Assembly (NCBI RefSeq): GCF_001039355.2
Contig: NW_019774469.1
Coordinates: 526,123-566,206 of the forward strand
From: Lingula anatina
Taxonomy: Eukaryota; Brachiopoda; Lingulata; Lingulida; Lingulidae
Direction: 5' to 3'
DNA length: 40,084 nt
The first letter of the stretch is position 1; every line of letters starts with the position of its first letter. Under the pieces are notes generated by a model. The model was not told where the DNA came from. It worked only from the letters and a program-made list of their open reading frames with translations, and did not search any database. The translations under genes and the position numbers were made by a program. Below are positions 31,101 through 40,084 of the stretch, one piece after another.

Positions 31101-32411
31101 AGGATAAATTATGCAAATTAGGTGCCAAAATATGTAATATTTCATATTTCTATTAATTTTTGGCCTAGAAACATGTATAGATTATCAAACCTGACTAAAT
31201 TAGGAACACCGAACCCATTTTTGATCATTTAGAAACAATTGGTGGCCATTTTGTGCCTTAAATCTAAGATGGCCGCCACCCGCCATTTTGAAAGTGGACA
31301 TAATTTTGCTATTTTATGTTAAATTTTGAAGCGTTTGGTCTATATATACTTGATATATATATCGATTCCTACTAATTTGGGGTTGCAAAAGTCATTTTTG
31401 TTTTGGTGATAGTAGGTAATTTGAAGGGACAAAGAGGGTGTTTTAAGTGCCTACCAAGATACCATGGATATTGATAACCTATATTCAAATATATCTCAAT
31501 GCAATTTTTTGTTATATACTATCCATATTGGACTAAATTATGAGCAAAAAAACTCATTTTTACCATTATGGAGGCCATGGGTGGCCCATCTATCCCTCAA
31601 ATCCAAGATGGCCGCCAAAAACCATTTTGAAATTGGGCATAATTCACTATTTTGAAACTACATGTATTACATCTTTGTAAATGAGTAACACCTCGTTTTA
31701 TATTATTTTCTGGTGCAGAATACATTATCTGTTTCATAAAATTTGTGCCTCAAAGCCAAGATGGCCCCCATCTGCCATTTTCAAATTGAGCATTATTCAC
31801 CATTTTGAAATTATCACATCCTCATAAGCGTGCCATCGTCATTTTTGATTATTTCCTGGTGCAGAATGCATTTTCGGTTTCATAAAATGTAAACAGAAAC
31901 TTTTATAAGCCTCCAAATAAATATAGGATTTAGTCGCCACATGGGCCTGCAGTTTACATGTACAATTAGTAATCCAATTAGTACAAAACTGCTTTTGCCC
32001 GATCTATAAAACAAGTGTCAGCAAACAAAATGGCTGAATTAAAGCAAAAGAATACATATTTGACCGCATGAGGAAAATTTTTAGCCATTATTTTGATCAA
32101 AACCAAGTGTTGGTTGCATGCCGCTTTTTTAATAATTTGGTGTAATTTATAATCTTTGAACTGTGGGACCCTCATTCGCTTGGATTAGGTAAAATGGTAC
32201 TATTCTGGAGGCTCAAAAGTAATTTTCCGGTGCTAATTTGGTGATAGAAGATAATAAAAAGGTAATATAAGGTTGTAAAATGAATTCCAAGATGAGTTTC
32301 GTTGAGTCTGTTACAAAAATGTGGAACCCGAACCACATGCTCAAATATATCATCTAGATTTATCTTAAGTGACCATCCACTAAAAGATACTGGATAATTT
32401 AAAGGTAAGCA

Positions 32412-32483
<72 letters not shown>

Positions 32484-35400
32484 GTATTATATTATTCATC
32501 TTTTACTGGTCCACGTGAACCAAAAAGCCACACGTACATTTATGTCCCAGTCACTGGGGCTTGCATTTGCATGTTAAATATAGTCCAGAAGATTTGAAGG
32601 GTGAAAAATTTGTTGTCTTACAATACTATGAAACTTGGTTAGTTGTGTTGATGCGTAAATGCCCGTGAAAGACAAGAAAATGGAATTTGCTTTGAAATAG
32701 CTCCAGATCTTGTCTGCAAAATCATCCAGCAGCACAGCAAAAAGAAACACGCATGATCAGCTCTGGTAGGCCAATAAGACAACAACCAGTAAGAATTGAG
32801 GTTTTGTCAGTGTCCTATGAGAAACAGCCAGACAATATATTAAAATCCAGTTTCCAGAGAAACATCAATGCATGAGAACATGTCGCATCAGAGGAAGAAG
32901 GAATCTGCAAAACCAACTAGAAAGCAGCTGCTGCGCAGGTAGGCAAGAGGGATAAAGCAAAATAGTCGAGGAAGCAGCCTCTTTTCCTAGTTGACAGTGC
33001 CAGTGATCATTCCTAGCATGATTTGGCCATCTCACTACCAATAGAAATCCATAAGGCGATTACATAGTTCTCATTGTTTCCAATGGACGAACAAGCACAA
33101 AACATCTACAGTATATGACAACTACAGGAAAATTCATCTTGGAATCATCTTAAAACAAATTATGCCTTTTTTATTGTACTCTGTCACCAGAATAACACCA
33201 GAAATTTATTAGGCCACACTTTTTTATTTTTATGGATGACATCCTCTGGGGACCCCAAAATCGGTGCGAGCGGGCGAAAAAAAAACAGTCCAAAAAAAAA
33301 TGCTTAAGAAAAGTTATGTTTTCAGTACACAGCTGGAAACACTAATTTACCACAGAAACACGTATCAAGCTAACAACATGTCTTTATCCACGCTCTCAAA
33401 ATATTAAAGCATTGTGAATAGGGCCTACTTCGTAGAAAGGTAAAAAGTCATGAATATATATGCTGCATATTACCAAATCTATTTAAGGTTATTCCATGCA
33501 TTCTGTTGGTATAGCAATCAATAAAACAAATATAAAATGAACAGCGTGTCTTTATTTGTACTCTCAAAAAATTAAAGCATTGTAAACACTTCACAGAATT
33601 GTTAAAAAATGAAGCAAAGATAGGCCTATGCTTCCTACTACCAAACCTAAAAAAGGTAATTTCGGTCGATGCCATTTTGTCTACTTCGACTCACACGTAG
33701 CAGCCAACTATCGGGTGGCCTGTCCGACCTTCAGTCCACCAAATACTACAACGCTCTTGTCGACCCTTTTCTTGCTACAAAAAAAAACCTGGTATGTGCT
33801 GCTTTGGACAGAATGTCACTGAAATTTTCCGGGTGATGATCGCTGGCCACGGCCAGCCTTTCGTATAATTGTAAAAGGGTGATATCTCCATGTCCAATAT
33901 CAATGGAAAACCAATCCAAAACGACGGTCCCCGTTCTTTTTATGACTTTAATTGTCGTGTATTTTGAAATTAATGCTCGAGATAAAGTTGACGGCAAAGC
34001 GGCCATATTTCCACGTGGTGATAATACGCATGCTCAGAAAGCTCATTTTCTGCACTCGGAACTACTCGGATGTCTCCGCAGTCGACAATGACAGTATGGA
34101 GCTTGCGGAATTAGCTGAGGATTGCCGATTGCATTTTCCGGCAAATTCAATAACGGCGTTTGCGACAACCGACTTCCTTGGGGGGGGGGGGGGGATTATT
34201 ATTTTTTTTTTATTNTTATTTTTTTTTTTTTTTTTTGGAGAACGGACGAAAATAGGTGCGCGCGCAGGATGTCATCCATAAAAATAAAAAAGTGTGGCCT
34301 TACTAAAAATAATAAAATATTGTAATAATTATGTGTGAACATACGTGAAATGAACATCATATTTAATCCCATCTTCTCTTGACTACTCATAAAATTTTAT
34401 ACGAATATTACGGCTTGTGGATAACCTATTGTAAATGATAAATACGATTGTATTTGAATACGATTTGAATATTTGTAATTTTTCTTGTCTCACCACGTCT
34501 AGTCCTCCGATCTGAGTTTCCAGATTTTTGGCCAGTTGCGGAGGTTGAGGGTGCTGGAGAATACTTGTCAGACAGAGTAGAAGATCTGCTTCGAGATCCT
34601 GATTTGGAGGAAAGTATTGTTAAGAAATTATATTTGCACAATTGTGCATCAGTTTCACAATTACAGAAACCGTACTTTGATAATTATTCTGGCACAGATA
34701 CAATGAGCAAACAATATTTATTTATTTTCTAAATCTTACTTGTTTTAGCCCTCTTCTTGTGTGGACATCCAGTTTTCTGGCCACTTCTGGAAGTTGAGGG
34801 TGCTGGGGGGTCGTCGCTGTCAGATTGGGAAGACGATCTGCTTCGCAAACCTGATTTGGAGGGAAATATAAACGGTTTATACATATGCATATCTACTGTA
34901 ATATTACTAGGATATATGGTCTATCTGAATTGAAAAGTGGTTTTGGAGCAATTACGTGTAATTGCTTCCTTGAACAGATTAAGTAAAATGGGTGATGATC
35001 AAGAAGGTATGAAATATATAAATGATTGACATGATCATAAAAATCACATTAGCTAACTGACGTGGTCATATGGACAGACTGTAAATTACGAAACTTACTG
35101 ACTTAGTGACATTAGTACATGCAGTGAACAGCCAATTGAACTTTAAAGTGTAAAGAATATATTTTGTCATTTATGATGTAATACATACATGTAGCTTTTT
35201 AAAAATACAATATTTAAAAATATTTTGAAATACAATATATCGGTCCTTAAGTATGCACTATAACTGTGCAAATTTCGAAATTTTAAAACAAGAAAAGGGC
35301 CTTGGGCCAGTGGAGATTCAAAGTCAGACATTGAGAAAAGTCCATGTGTAAATAATGTATTACTTAAAATTGACATGATGTTTTCTCGCCATCAACAAGT

Positions 35401-37153
35401 CACAGTAAAAAAAGTAAAGGTACTTCATAGCAAATACGCGACGTTGGACTGACCGATGTCGAAATCGCCCAAACTTGGGCTGTAGAAGAAACGCTGTCCA
35501 ACGCCCCCCCTCCCCTTGTTGTCTGAATGATTACACAATAAATCAGCTGCCCATGGTTGAGTTTGAAGGCATAAACATTCCTTATGTAAAAAATATACGA
35601 ATGAGTCAATCCTGGTATCAACTACCATTGAGTAAGGGTGAAATCTACTTTTACTTTTTATTACCACTACACAAGAGGCGACAAAGAAACTAGAACATTT
35701 TGTATCGCAGATTTTTTCCGCTTCTTCTACAGTGTATATCTCTTGAAATGTACGTTTTATAGAAGAAATATATTCCACCCTTTTTGCCAATTTTGACTGG
35801 TGAATAATTGGATGCATTAATGCACCATTGATACACCAGAATCTGTTTTCGTATCCACTAACGTGATGCAGAGATAATGCAGAAATAAACTCGAGATAAT
35901 GCCGTCACATTAAAAAATACATCTGAGTGAATTTGCTAATCACCAAAAATATAGAGGTGCAAATGAGGTCACAGGCATGCTCTTAAAATATTTAGTGCAC
36001 AGATTGTAAACTATTTTTTGCTTATTTTAGGGTCCCACATTAAGAAGTTTGTATCAAAGTTTCACTCTACGGAAACAAGAATGATAAAAAATTATATCGT
36101 CTAGCCCCATAATGGGAACATACGTTACTGTCACAAATGCAAAATGTCCAGCTGTGAAACACTTTGAAAATTCAGTCGTCACTGTTTTTTTTTTTTTTTT
36201 TTTTTCTATCTCCTACAAGGCCTACAATTAGGTTTGAAAAAAAATTTTTTTCACTCGTGATCCACATATTACATCAAGAGTGTCAAACTATCATGGAATC
36301 ACAGTATACTTCTCGGTCAGCAACAGAAAACCCTGTTTTCTATGTCACAAAGTACTTGGACAAAATGAAACTTTCTGACAATTTTCTGGGGAACATCCAT
36401 TACGTAGTATTAGCCGCGACGCAAAGCCCATTGAGTTACAGTTTAAATATTTATAAAAACATCCTCACGTCATGTATAATTTACCATCAGTGAATTACTA
36501 CAAAATATATCGGAAAGCGGTATGAAAATTAAGATCAATTGACCAGGAACGTTACGTTACCAGAACATACGTTACCATTTAGGGCTCTTTATAATGTAAA
36601 AGGGTGGTAAAATGTAAAAATTAAACTAAAACTGAGACAATCGTAGATTTTTGTTCTTTACACATATATGTTTTTTTAACTGCACTCAATTTTAGTTTTG
36701 GGCACTTCAGCATGTGAAATGCACATATCTTCATTGGGTTTGGGTGTAATTCGAGATGATGACAGGTTTGTGTTGACTTGTTTTATTTACAACAGATATC
36801 ACTTTGTTGAAGTACGGCACAAACCGATCACTATCTTACATCAAAAGCATTTTAAAAATTGAAGATAACCGGGAAAAACGTTAGAAGCAGAAGCGCGAAA
36901 GGAGGTGAAGAATACCGCGAAAAGGGGAATGTGTGCTCTTAAAATGTTTAATTTCATTGCGCTGATATACACCTAATTATCCTACATAAAATAAACAGGG
37001 ACAGGGATAGACCAATTTAGGACATAAACACGTGTGGACCTCCCTGCAGAGAGTAGAAGAAACGGCTGCCTGGTGAAACCTTAATCACCAGATATATGTT
37101 CTACTTAAGCCTAGATTACATTTACACGGGCGCCGCGCGATGAAATTGTCCGT

Positions 37154-37207
<54 letters not shown>

Positions 37208-38781
37208 TTATTGAAAGGAGCTACGGGCTACGCCGAGCATGTCTACATAACATGGTGTTAAATCAGTACGATTCCGTGCGATTTCGCACGGCCACCGTCT
37301 ACCTCCGCTCAGACACTGTACGAAAAGGCTATTACAGGCAGTATACGTGCACCGTACGGGAATCGAATTTCAAATGTAGGCCCTAATCTAGGCTTTAGTT
37401 ATAATCGTAAACCTATGTTATTTTTTCTTATCATTTCTTGGAAAAAGTCATACTTCACATAGGCTTGTACCAAAATATAAATGACACTGATATGTCTTTA
37501 TAATAAAGTCAATCTATAAGTCACTTAAAATGGTATGGTTTTAGAAACCATAACTCGTGTCAGTCAGCAGTAGACATGATACATCTCCATACATTTATAC
37601 GTCATTTTTTAAACCTGACATTTATTTTAATATATTACCTGGACTTATCCGACGTGCTGATGCATCTTGAATCTTGTCATACATCACCTTAACCATTTCG
37701 TGAGTGCCTGTAAACAAAACACAAATTCACTGTTCTCAAACTTAAGTATGAGAATTCAATTGAGGATTTTAAGAGTTGCGTTTCTTTTTCACCTGCAGCA
37801 TTACCAGTATGTTGATAAAAATACCACTACACTCAGCCTAATAATTCTCTCAAGAATTTTGGTAAAGAAAATGCAAATATATATCAAACTTAAGTATGAA
37901 AATTCAATAGAGAATTCTAAGAATAAAAATTGGAAATTGTTTTTATCTGCAGCCTAATGCTGCTGCCTCTATCATTATAAGCACCTTATTCACACCAAGA
38001 AAATGTTTGAAATAAAGTTGCTCCTGAACCAAAATGTGATTCACGAAGGCATTTGTTCATCATTGAATTTTATGGGAAAAACCTTGTAAAAGAGCAAAGT
38101 ATTTACCTTTGATCATACCACCATACTCCATCATCCACTCTTTCACTTCTTTCATAGCAGCTTTATAATGCTCAGCGCCAAGAGGTTCTCGCAAGATGGC
38201 GTCGTATTCCTCACCACTGTATCTGCCAGAGAGAGCCAGGAGACTGGACTTGAGACCTGAGAATTTTTCTCGAAAAACATCCAAGCTGATTGCTGTCTCT
38301 TTTAAATGGGCATAATCATGATTCCGATATCTTTTAACTCGACCAATCTCGGCTTCTTTCGATGTATCGCTGTCAGAGGGGTTGTCCCATGCTTTGGACT
38401 TAGTCTTCAGTGTTGTGATGTTCCTCAGTAAAAGCACAGTCAGTGTGATGTCCAAATCACCAACAGTTACTGATGTGGAGGGATTCCCAGCAGGATACAG
38501 TTGGTCTTTTTGCTGCTTATTAAATACTGGTAATCTATACAGTTTTTTCTTGATATTTCCATAATCAAGCACCTCACATAACAGCCCCGTGTTGGGGTCA
38601 AATATATTGGGGTACTTTTTTGTCAGCTCTACCTGAAGAACATGTTGCAAGACCGTCAGGGCACGATCAACAATTAAAATGCACAAACGGAAAAAATTCT
38701 CCTGGTCGGAGCCGTTGTATGACTCTATTGCTGTTGCCATGGTTCTGGTATCTGTCACTTCTATGTCTTTCCCTGCCCTCT
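25428..38781 (-). CDS. NLR-like immune receptor: HEPN(DZIP3)-linker-NACHT-LRR, seven exons
   Basis: Joined exons: 38781-38107, 37707-37639, 34850-34740, 34598-34494, 29778-29725, 28815-28775 and 28193-25428. All have GT-AG borders and compatible phases, giving about 1,270 codons from the first exon seen to TAG at 25428-25430. The N-terminal HEPN domain resembles DZIP3-type HEPN and keeps an R-N-x4-H motif. Short linker exons follow, two of them Ser/Arg-rich duplicates. The C-terminal exon has a NACHT NTPase (GKAGIGKTT, LLVFDGYDEYD) and weak leucine-rich repeats. NACHT proteins are NTP-dependent switches in immunity, and HEPN domains are commonly RNA-binding or ribonucleolytic. Sensing with HEPN output is inference. 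A first exon with the start codon probably lies beyond 40084. The 4.7-kb intron is full of transposons, and exons hidden there cannot be excluded. Confidence 0.8.
28574..28687. repeat. Short foldback in intron 6
   Basis: TGACAGAGAGTCCGC at the left and GCGGACTTTCTGTTA at the right are near reverse complements around a spacer of about 85 bp. A second GACAGAGAGTCC copy sits just to the left. It may be a tiny MITE remnant. Confidence 0.4.
28775..28815 (-). CDS. NLR exon 6, 14-residue linker
   Basis: Acceptor TTTCTTTCAG and donor GTAATG flank 41 bp that enter in phase 1 and leave in phase 0. They encode AKLNTTKPDTCYQ after a split Gly codon and read directly into ALETSPTESRNK of the NACHT exon. 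It is the only exon that changes phase, so it is the adapter between the phase-1 modules and the NACHT exon. Confidence 0.75.
29430..29575. repeat. Degenerate (CA)n-rich tract
   Basis: An irregular ACAC/CACA-rich stretch within intron 5-6. Reading frames through it (His/Thr-rich) are artefacts. Confidence 0.85.
29725..29778 (-). CDS. NLR exon 5, 18-residue linker
   Basis: 54 bp between acceptor ATTTTTTTCTAG and a consensus donor GTAAGT, phase 1 on both sides, encoding KRWIGDPIPRFSEHTAK plus split codons. No recognised motif. The splice signals are strong and the phase fits both neighbours. Confidence 0.7.
30003..30333. mobile_element. Intact TTAA-flanked MITE (Kolobok-like)
   Basis: A 323-bp element (30007-30329) begins AGGGATAATAACTCTTCGT and ends with the exact reverse complement, flanked on both sides by TTAA (30003-30006 and 30330-30333). 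No coding capacity. The decayed sister copy at 596-935 shares the internal sequence. TTAA duplication is used by piggyBac and Kolobok; the AGG terminus favours Kolobok. It lies in the large intron of the NLR gene. Confidence 0.9.
31235..31890. repeat. Three degenerate repeats built on AAGATGGCCGCC
   Basis: A block of TGCCTYAAATCCAAGATGGC, then CCGCCATTTTGAAATTG and CATAATTCACTATTTTGAAA, occurs with AAGATGG at 31266, 31605 and 31758. The last two also share a CTGGTGCAGAATRCATT and GTTTCATAAAAT segment. All are in the same orientation. No gene; part of intron 4 (34493-29779). Confidence 0.7.
32415..32480. repeat. (TA)n microsatellite
   Basis: A pure TA dinucleotide array within the NLR intron. 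Confidence 0.95.
32481..33208. other. Intronic DNA, possible decayed coding remnant
   Basis: Less AT-rich than its surroundings, with scattered forward-strand stretches that read like protein (for example DLKGEKFVVLQYYETW near 32590-32640) but broken by stops. It may be the relic of a transposon gene. I cannot assign it. Confidence 0.25.
33209..34302. mobile_element. Harbinger-like DNA transposon, non-autonomous, 1.09 kb
   Basis: The terminal inverted repeats start GGCCACAC and continue as an A/T run and TATGGATGACATCC (33212-33250 and, inverted, 34260-34299). A TTA direct duplication flanks them (33209-33211, 34300-34302). TTA/TAA duplications and GG-starting termini are typical of PIF/Harbinger. 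No transposase is present. The interior holds a G run with a single N (34215) and a gene-like open stretch on the minus strand (separate entry). Confidence 0.75.
33797..34006 (-). pseudogene. Exon-like open stretch inside the Harbinger-like element
   Basis: About 70 codons from an ATG at 34006, with normal amino-acid composition and balanced codon use (TVVLDWFSIDIGHGDITLLQ, LYERLAVASDHHPENFSDIL). It ends at a possible donor (CATACCAG|GTTTTT) near 33797; the open frame itself runs on to 33746. It stands out against the AT-rich, stop-dense DNA around it. I do not recognise a domain. It could be a captured host first exon (Pack-type capture) or a degenerate accessory gene of the element. Confidence 0.35.
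34494..34598 (-). CDS. NLR exon 4, Ser/Arg-rich linker (copy 2)
   Basis: 105 bp, phase 1 on both sides, acceptor CCTCCAAATCAG, donor GTGAGAC. It encodes SRSRSSTLSDKYSPAPSTSA and then GQKSGNSDRRTRR. It is homologous to exon 3 along its whole length and shares even the acceptor context. Low complexity, likely disordered and phosphorylatable; the basic DRRTRR end could act in nuclear import or RNA binding (inference). Confidence 0.75.
34740..34850 (-). CDS. NLR exon 3, Ser/Arg-rich linker (copy 1)
   Basis: 111 bp, phase 1 on both sides, acceptor CCTCCAAATCAG, consensus donor GTAAGA. It encodes LRSRSSSQSDSDDPPAPSTS and then RSGQKTGCPHKKRAKT. Paralogous to exon 4, with only 141 bp between them, so exon and flank duplicated locally. 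The acidic SDSDD insert and the CPHKKRAK basic end differ from copy 2. Confidence 0.75.
34865..37105. other. Intron 2 of the NLR gene
   Basis: No exon with matching phase and good splice sites was found. An open frame at 35425-35817 (minus, 130 codons) is unrecognised. A poly-T run lies at about 36184-36205. Confidence 0.5.
37106..37398. mobile_element. Foldback/MITE with an internal poly-T expansion
   Basis: TAAGCCTAGATTACATTT at the left end is mirrored by TAATCTAGGCTTTA at the right. The interior is GC-richer than its surroundings and includes the perfect hairpin CCGTGCGATTTCGCACGG (37274-37291). A run of 50 Ts (37157-37206) has expanded inside. No coding capacity. Confidence 0.55.
37639..37707 (-). 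CDS. NLR exon 2, 23-residue linker
   Basis: 69 bp between acceptor TGTTTACAG and donor GTAATA, phase 1 on both sides, encoding THEMVKVMYDKIQDASARRI and SP. It is predicted helical and probably completes or follows the HEPN helical bundle. Confidence 0.75.
38107..38781 (-). CDS. NLR exon 1 seen: HEPN domain of the DZIP3 family
   Basis: 225 codons, acceptor CTATTCAATTTCAG, donor GTAAAT, phase 1 on both sides. Characteristic family features are LCILIVDRALTVLQHVL, the LDITLTVLLLRNITTL helix, WDNPSDSDTSKEAEIGRVKR, and RNHDYAHL. The last (38306-38326) fits the HEPN active-site pattern R-[N/D/H]-x4-H. In DZIP3-type proteins the corresponding R-N-x-x-Y-x-H is conserved. In prokaryotes this motif is the catalytic core of many toxin and defence RNases. 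Whether the animal domain cuts RNA or only binds it is unknown. An internal ATG (codon within TRTMATA) is available, but the acceptor and open frame upstream argue for an earlier first exon. Confidence 0.88.
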
Positions 38782-40077
38782 CTGAAATTGAATAGAAAAT
38801 GGAAATTTTACCCGTCAGTGTGGGTCAAATTATATCAAAATTGTCAGTATCCAGTGCATCAATTTTTTTAAACAAATAAACTTGCACTATGTTAATGTGA
38901 AGAGATGGAATACAGCAAATGGAAATAGAAGGGAGCAACAAAGACGCGTGTCCTAAATAAAATCACAGGCTTGCTGAATGCTAGAACAGAATAAACGCTG
39001 GCTGTAAACGTTTAGGGGCAGGGCGTATGATGAGAATAAAGAGCGATGTAGTTCTTATTAGCATGTGCATTTGTACACTTCGTATACATTTGCCCAAAAA
39101 AGTTAAGAAACATCGTTATTTTTTAAAATGGTTATAAAATAACTGAGCTAAAGCAAATATTTTAGGCAAATATTGAGGATAATGCAATCCACATTCGTTA
39201 CCCCAAAAGGATATTCCATTTTTATGCATTATTAGACCTTAATGCTCTCACATCAGTGGGAGGTCCAGATCTGTGGAAAAATCATTTTTGTTCTGGGGTC
39301 CTTTAATGCATCGATTATTCATACCAAGGCACTTTTCTGTCAAAGGCTGCCATATGATGTTGTTGACATTGCGTCATAAAATATTTTCAGCGTTAATTAT
39401 TCATCTGATATTCTCAATATTGTTCCCTTTGACTGATATATCCGAGTCACCAGAGCCTTGCTATCAAGTGTTAGTACCGTTCATATTGAGTTCTATAGTT
39501 TTAAGCGATATTCACAGAACAATGGCATTCTATTGTTAGGTGACCCAATGCGAACTTGCTCTATCGACCATGAAAATCATACAACGGTATTGAGATTATG
39601 CGCTTTGAAAGACCTTTTGTGTGGCTGCTAACGTGCTCAACACAGGCTGATGTTTTGTACACGCGATTCAGGTGAGAAAACAAAATGCTGCATGGGAGCT
39701 TAGATTGGTTAGTTGATCCCCATCTGAGCGAGTTTCTACAAATTGGATTAAATTATTTCAGTTTTTTTAAATAAAATAGAGCAGTTATAGAAAATACTAC
39801 AATACTCAGATAAGTTCCGAACCACAAAAAAAGTGGTAATATGTTTAACCGCAGTTGTATCTGGCATAACAGGGCAAAGTCAAGTCTAAAGAATATGGTC
39901 TAATTTATTGTAAAATTGACATTTGTTATCAGGAAAAAATAGAAAACGCAACTTAATGCATCTCGATCGTGTCAATGAATTGTTCTTTGTCAGAGAAGAA
40001 TTTAATCAGTTGTGTTATATTATGAGAATAAAGTAAAAATTCTTCATTTTACAGCCAATATTGACAAGTAATATTAC
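38782..40077. other. Probable first intron of the NLR gene
   Basis: No recognised gene or repeat in about 1.3 kb. The ORF at 39273-39539 (plus) is unsupported. Confidence 0.45.
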
Positions 40078-40084
40078 CTCAAAT
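40078..40084 (-). CDS. Possible end of an upstream NLR exon
   Basis: The minus strand reads ATTTGAG|GTAATA at the window edge, a good donor match (GAG|GTAAT). It would supply the upstream exon that the phase-1 acceptor at 38781 requires. Too little sequence to test. Confidence 0.25.

Noticed and set aside
34122-34390. ORFs around the G run and N at 34215
   Set aside because: They cross a homopolymer and an undetermined base, and include the translated transposon terminus.
35425-35817. 130-codon minus-strand ORF in the NLR intron
   Set aside because: No recognisable domain, no suitable splice context or start, and the opposite strand is open over part of it. Could be a relic, but unsupported.
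36164-36493. 109-codon plus-strand ORF beginning with a poly-Phe stretch
   Set aside because: Starts in a poly-T run, has no domain and lies antisense within an intron.
1-40084. tRNA, rRNA or other structured RNA genes
   Set aside because: I looked for B-box words (GGTTCGANNCC) and obvious cloverleaf context and found none convincing. A tRNAscan-SE or Infernal run would settle it.

Overview
This window looks like genomic DNA from an aquatic invertebrate animal. A bivalve mollusc or another lophotrochozoan is my best guess, and an invertebrate deuterostome is possible. The reasons are spliced genes with GT-AG introns, AT-rich intergenic DNA full of microsatellites, a Ty3/gypsy retrotransposon, many small inverted-repeat transposons, and an NLR-like immune gene with a DZIP3-type HEPN domain. 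The species assignment is inference. The only well-supported host gene is on the minus strand at the right. Most of the rest is repeats and mobile elements.

Left part (1-4742): simple repeats, a tandemly duplicated segment of about 1 kb (216-1198 and 1683-2297) whose units end in GA tracts, a decayed MITE inside the first unit, the 3' end of a LINE (1220-1593), and a degenerate tandem repeat near 3930-4480.

Central part (4743-18521): a minus-strand Ty3/gypsy element bounded by two 113-bp LTRs, with a primer-binding-site candidate, a polypurine tract, gag, protease, reverse transcriptase and RNase H, but no integrase. It is not colinear. RT/RNase H and protease/nucleocapsid segments occur twice, ending at single-N joins. 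Between two of those joins sit exons of membrane-protein gene(s) (6221-9934). A 3.5-kb DNA transposon with inverted repeats of about 630 bp (10875-14402) is inserted cleanly in the RT gene with a CGA target duplication. A 61-bp minisatellite (15641-16006) lies in one protease copy. Part of this mosaic is probably an assembly artefact.

Middle (18522-25217): no convincing gene. It holds a GCGTG-rich stretch, a poly-C tract with a gap, and several dispersed or tandem repeat families, one with an inverted copy.

Right part (25405-40084): a minus-strand gene of at least seven exons. In order these encode a HEPN domain of the DZIP3 family with an intact R-N-x4-H motif, a short linker exon, two tandemly duplicated Ser/Arg-rich exons, two short exons, and one large exon with a NACHT NTPase and degenerate leucine-rich repeats. 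Every intron boundary upstream of the last is phase 1, so the modules can be duplicated or skipped without breaking frame. The introns carry a TTAA-flanked MITE, a Harbinger-like element with a TTA target duplication, a poly-T foldback and microsatellites. The architecture (predicted RNase-type effector, NTP-driven switch, repeat sensor) suggests an intracellular immune receptor.
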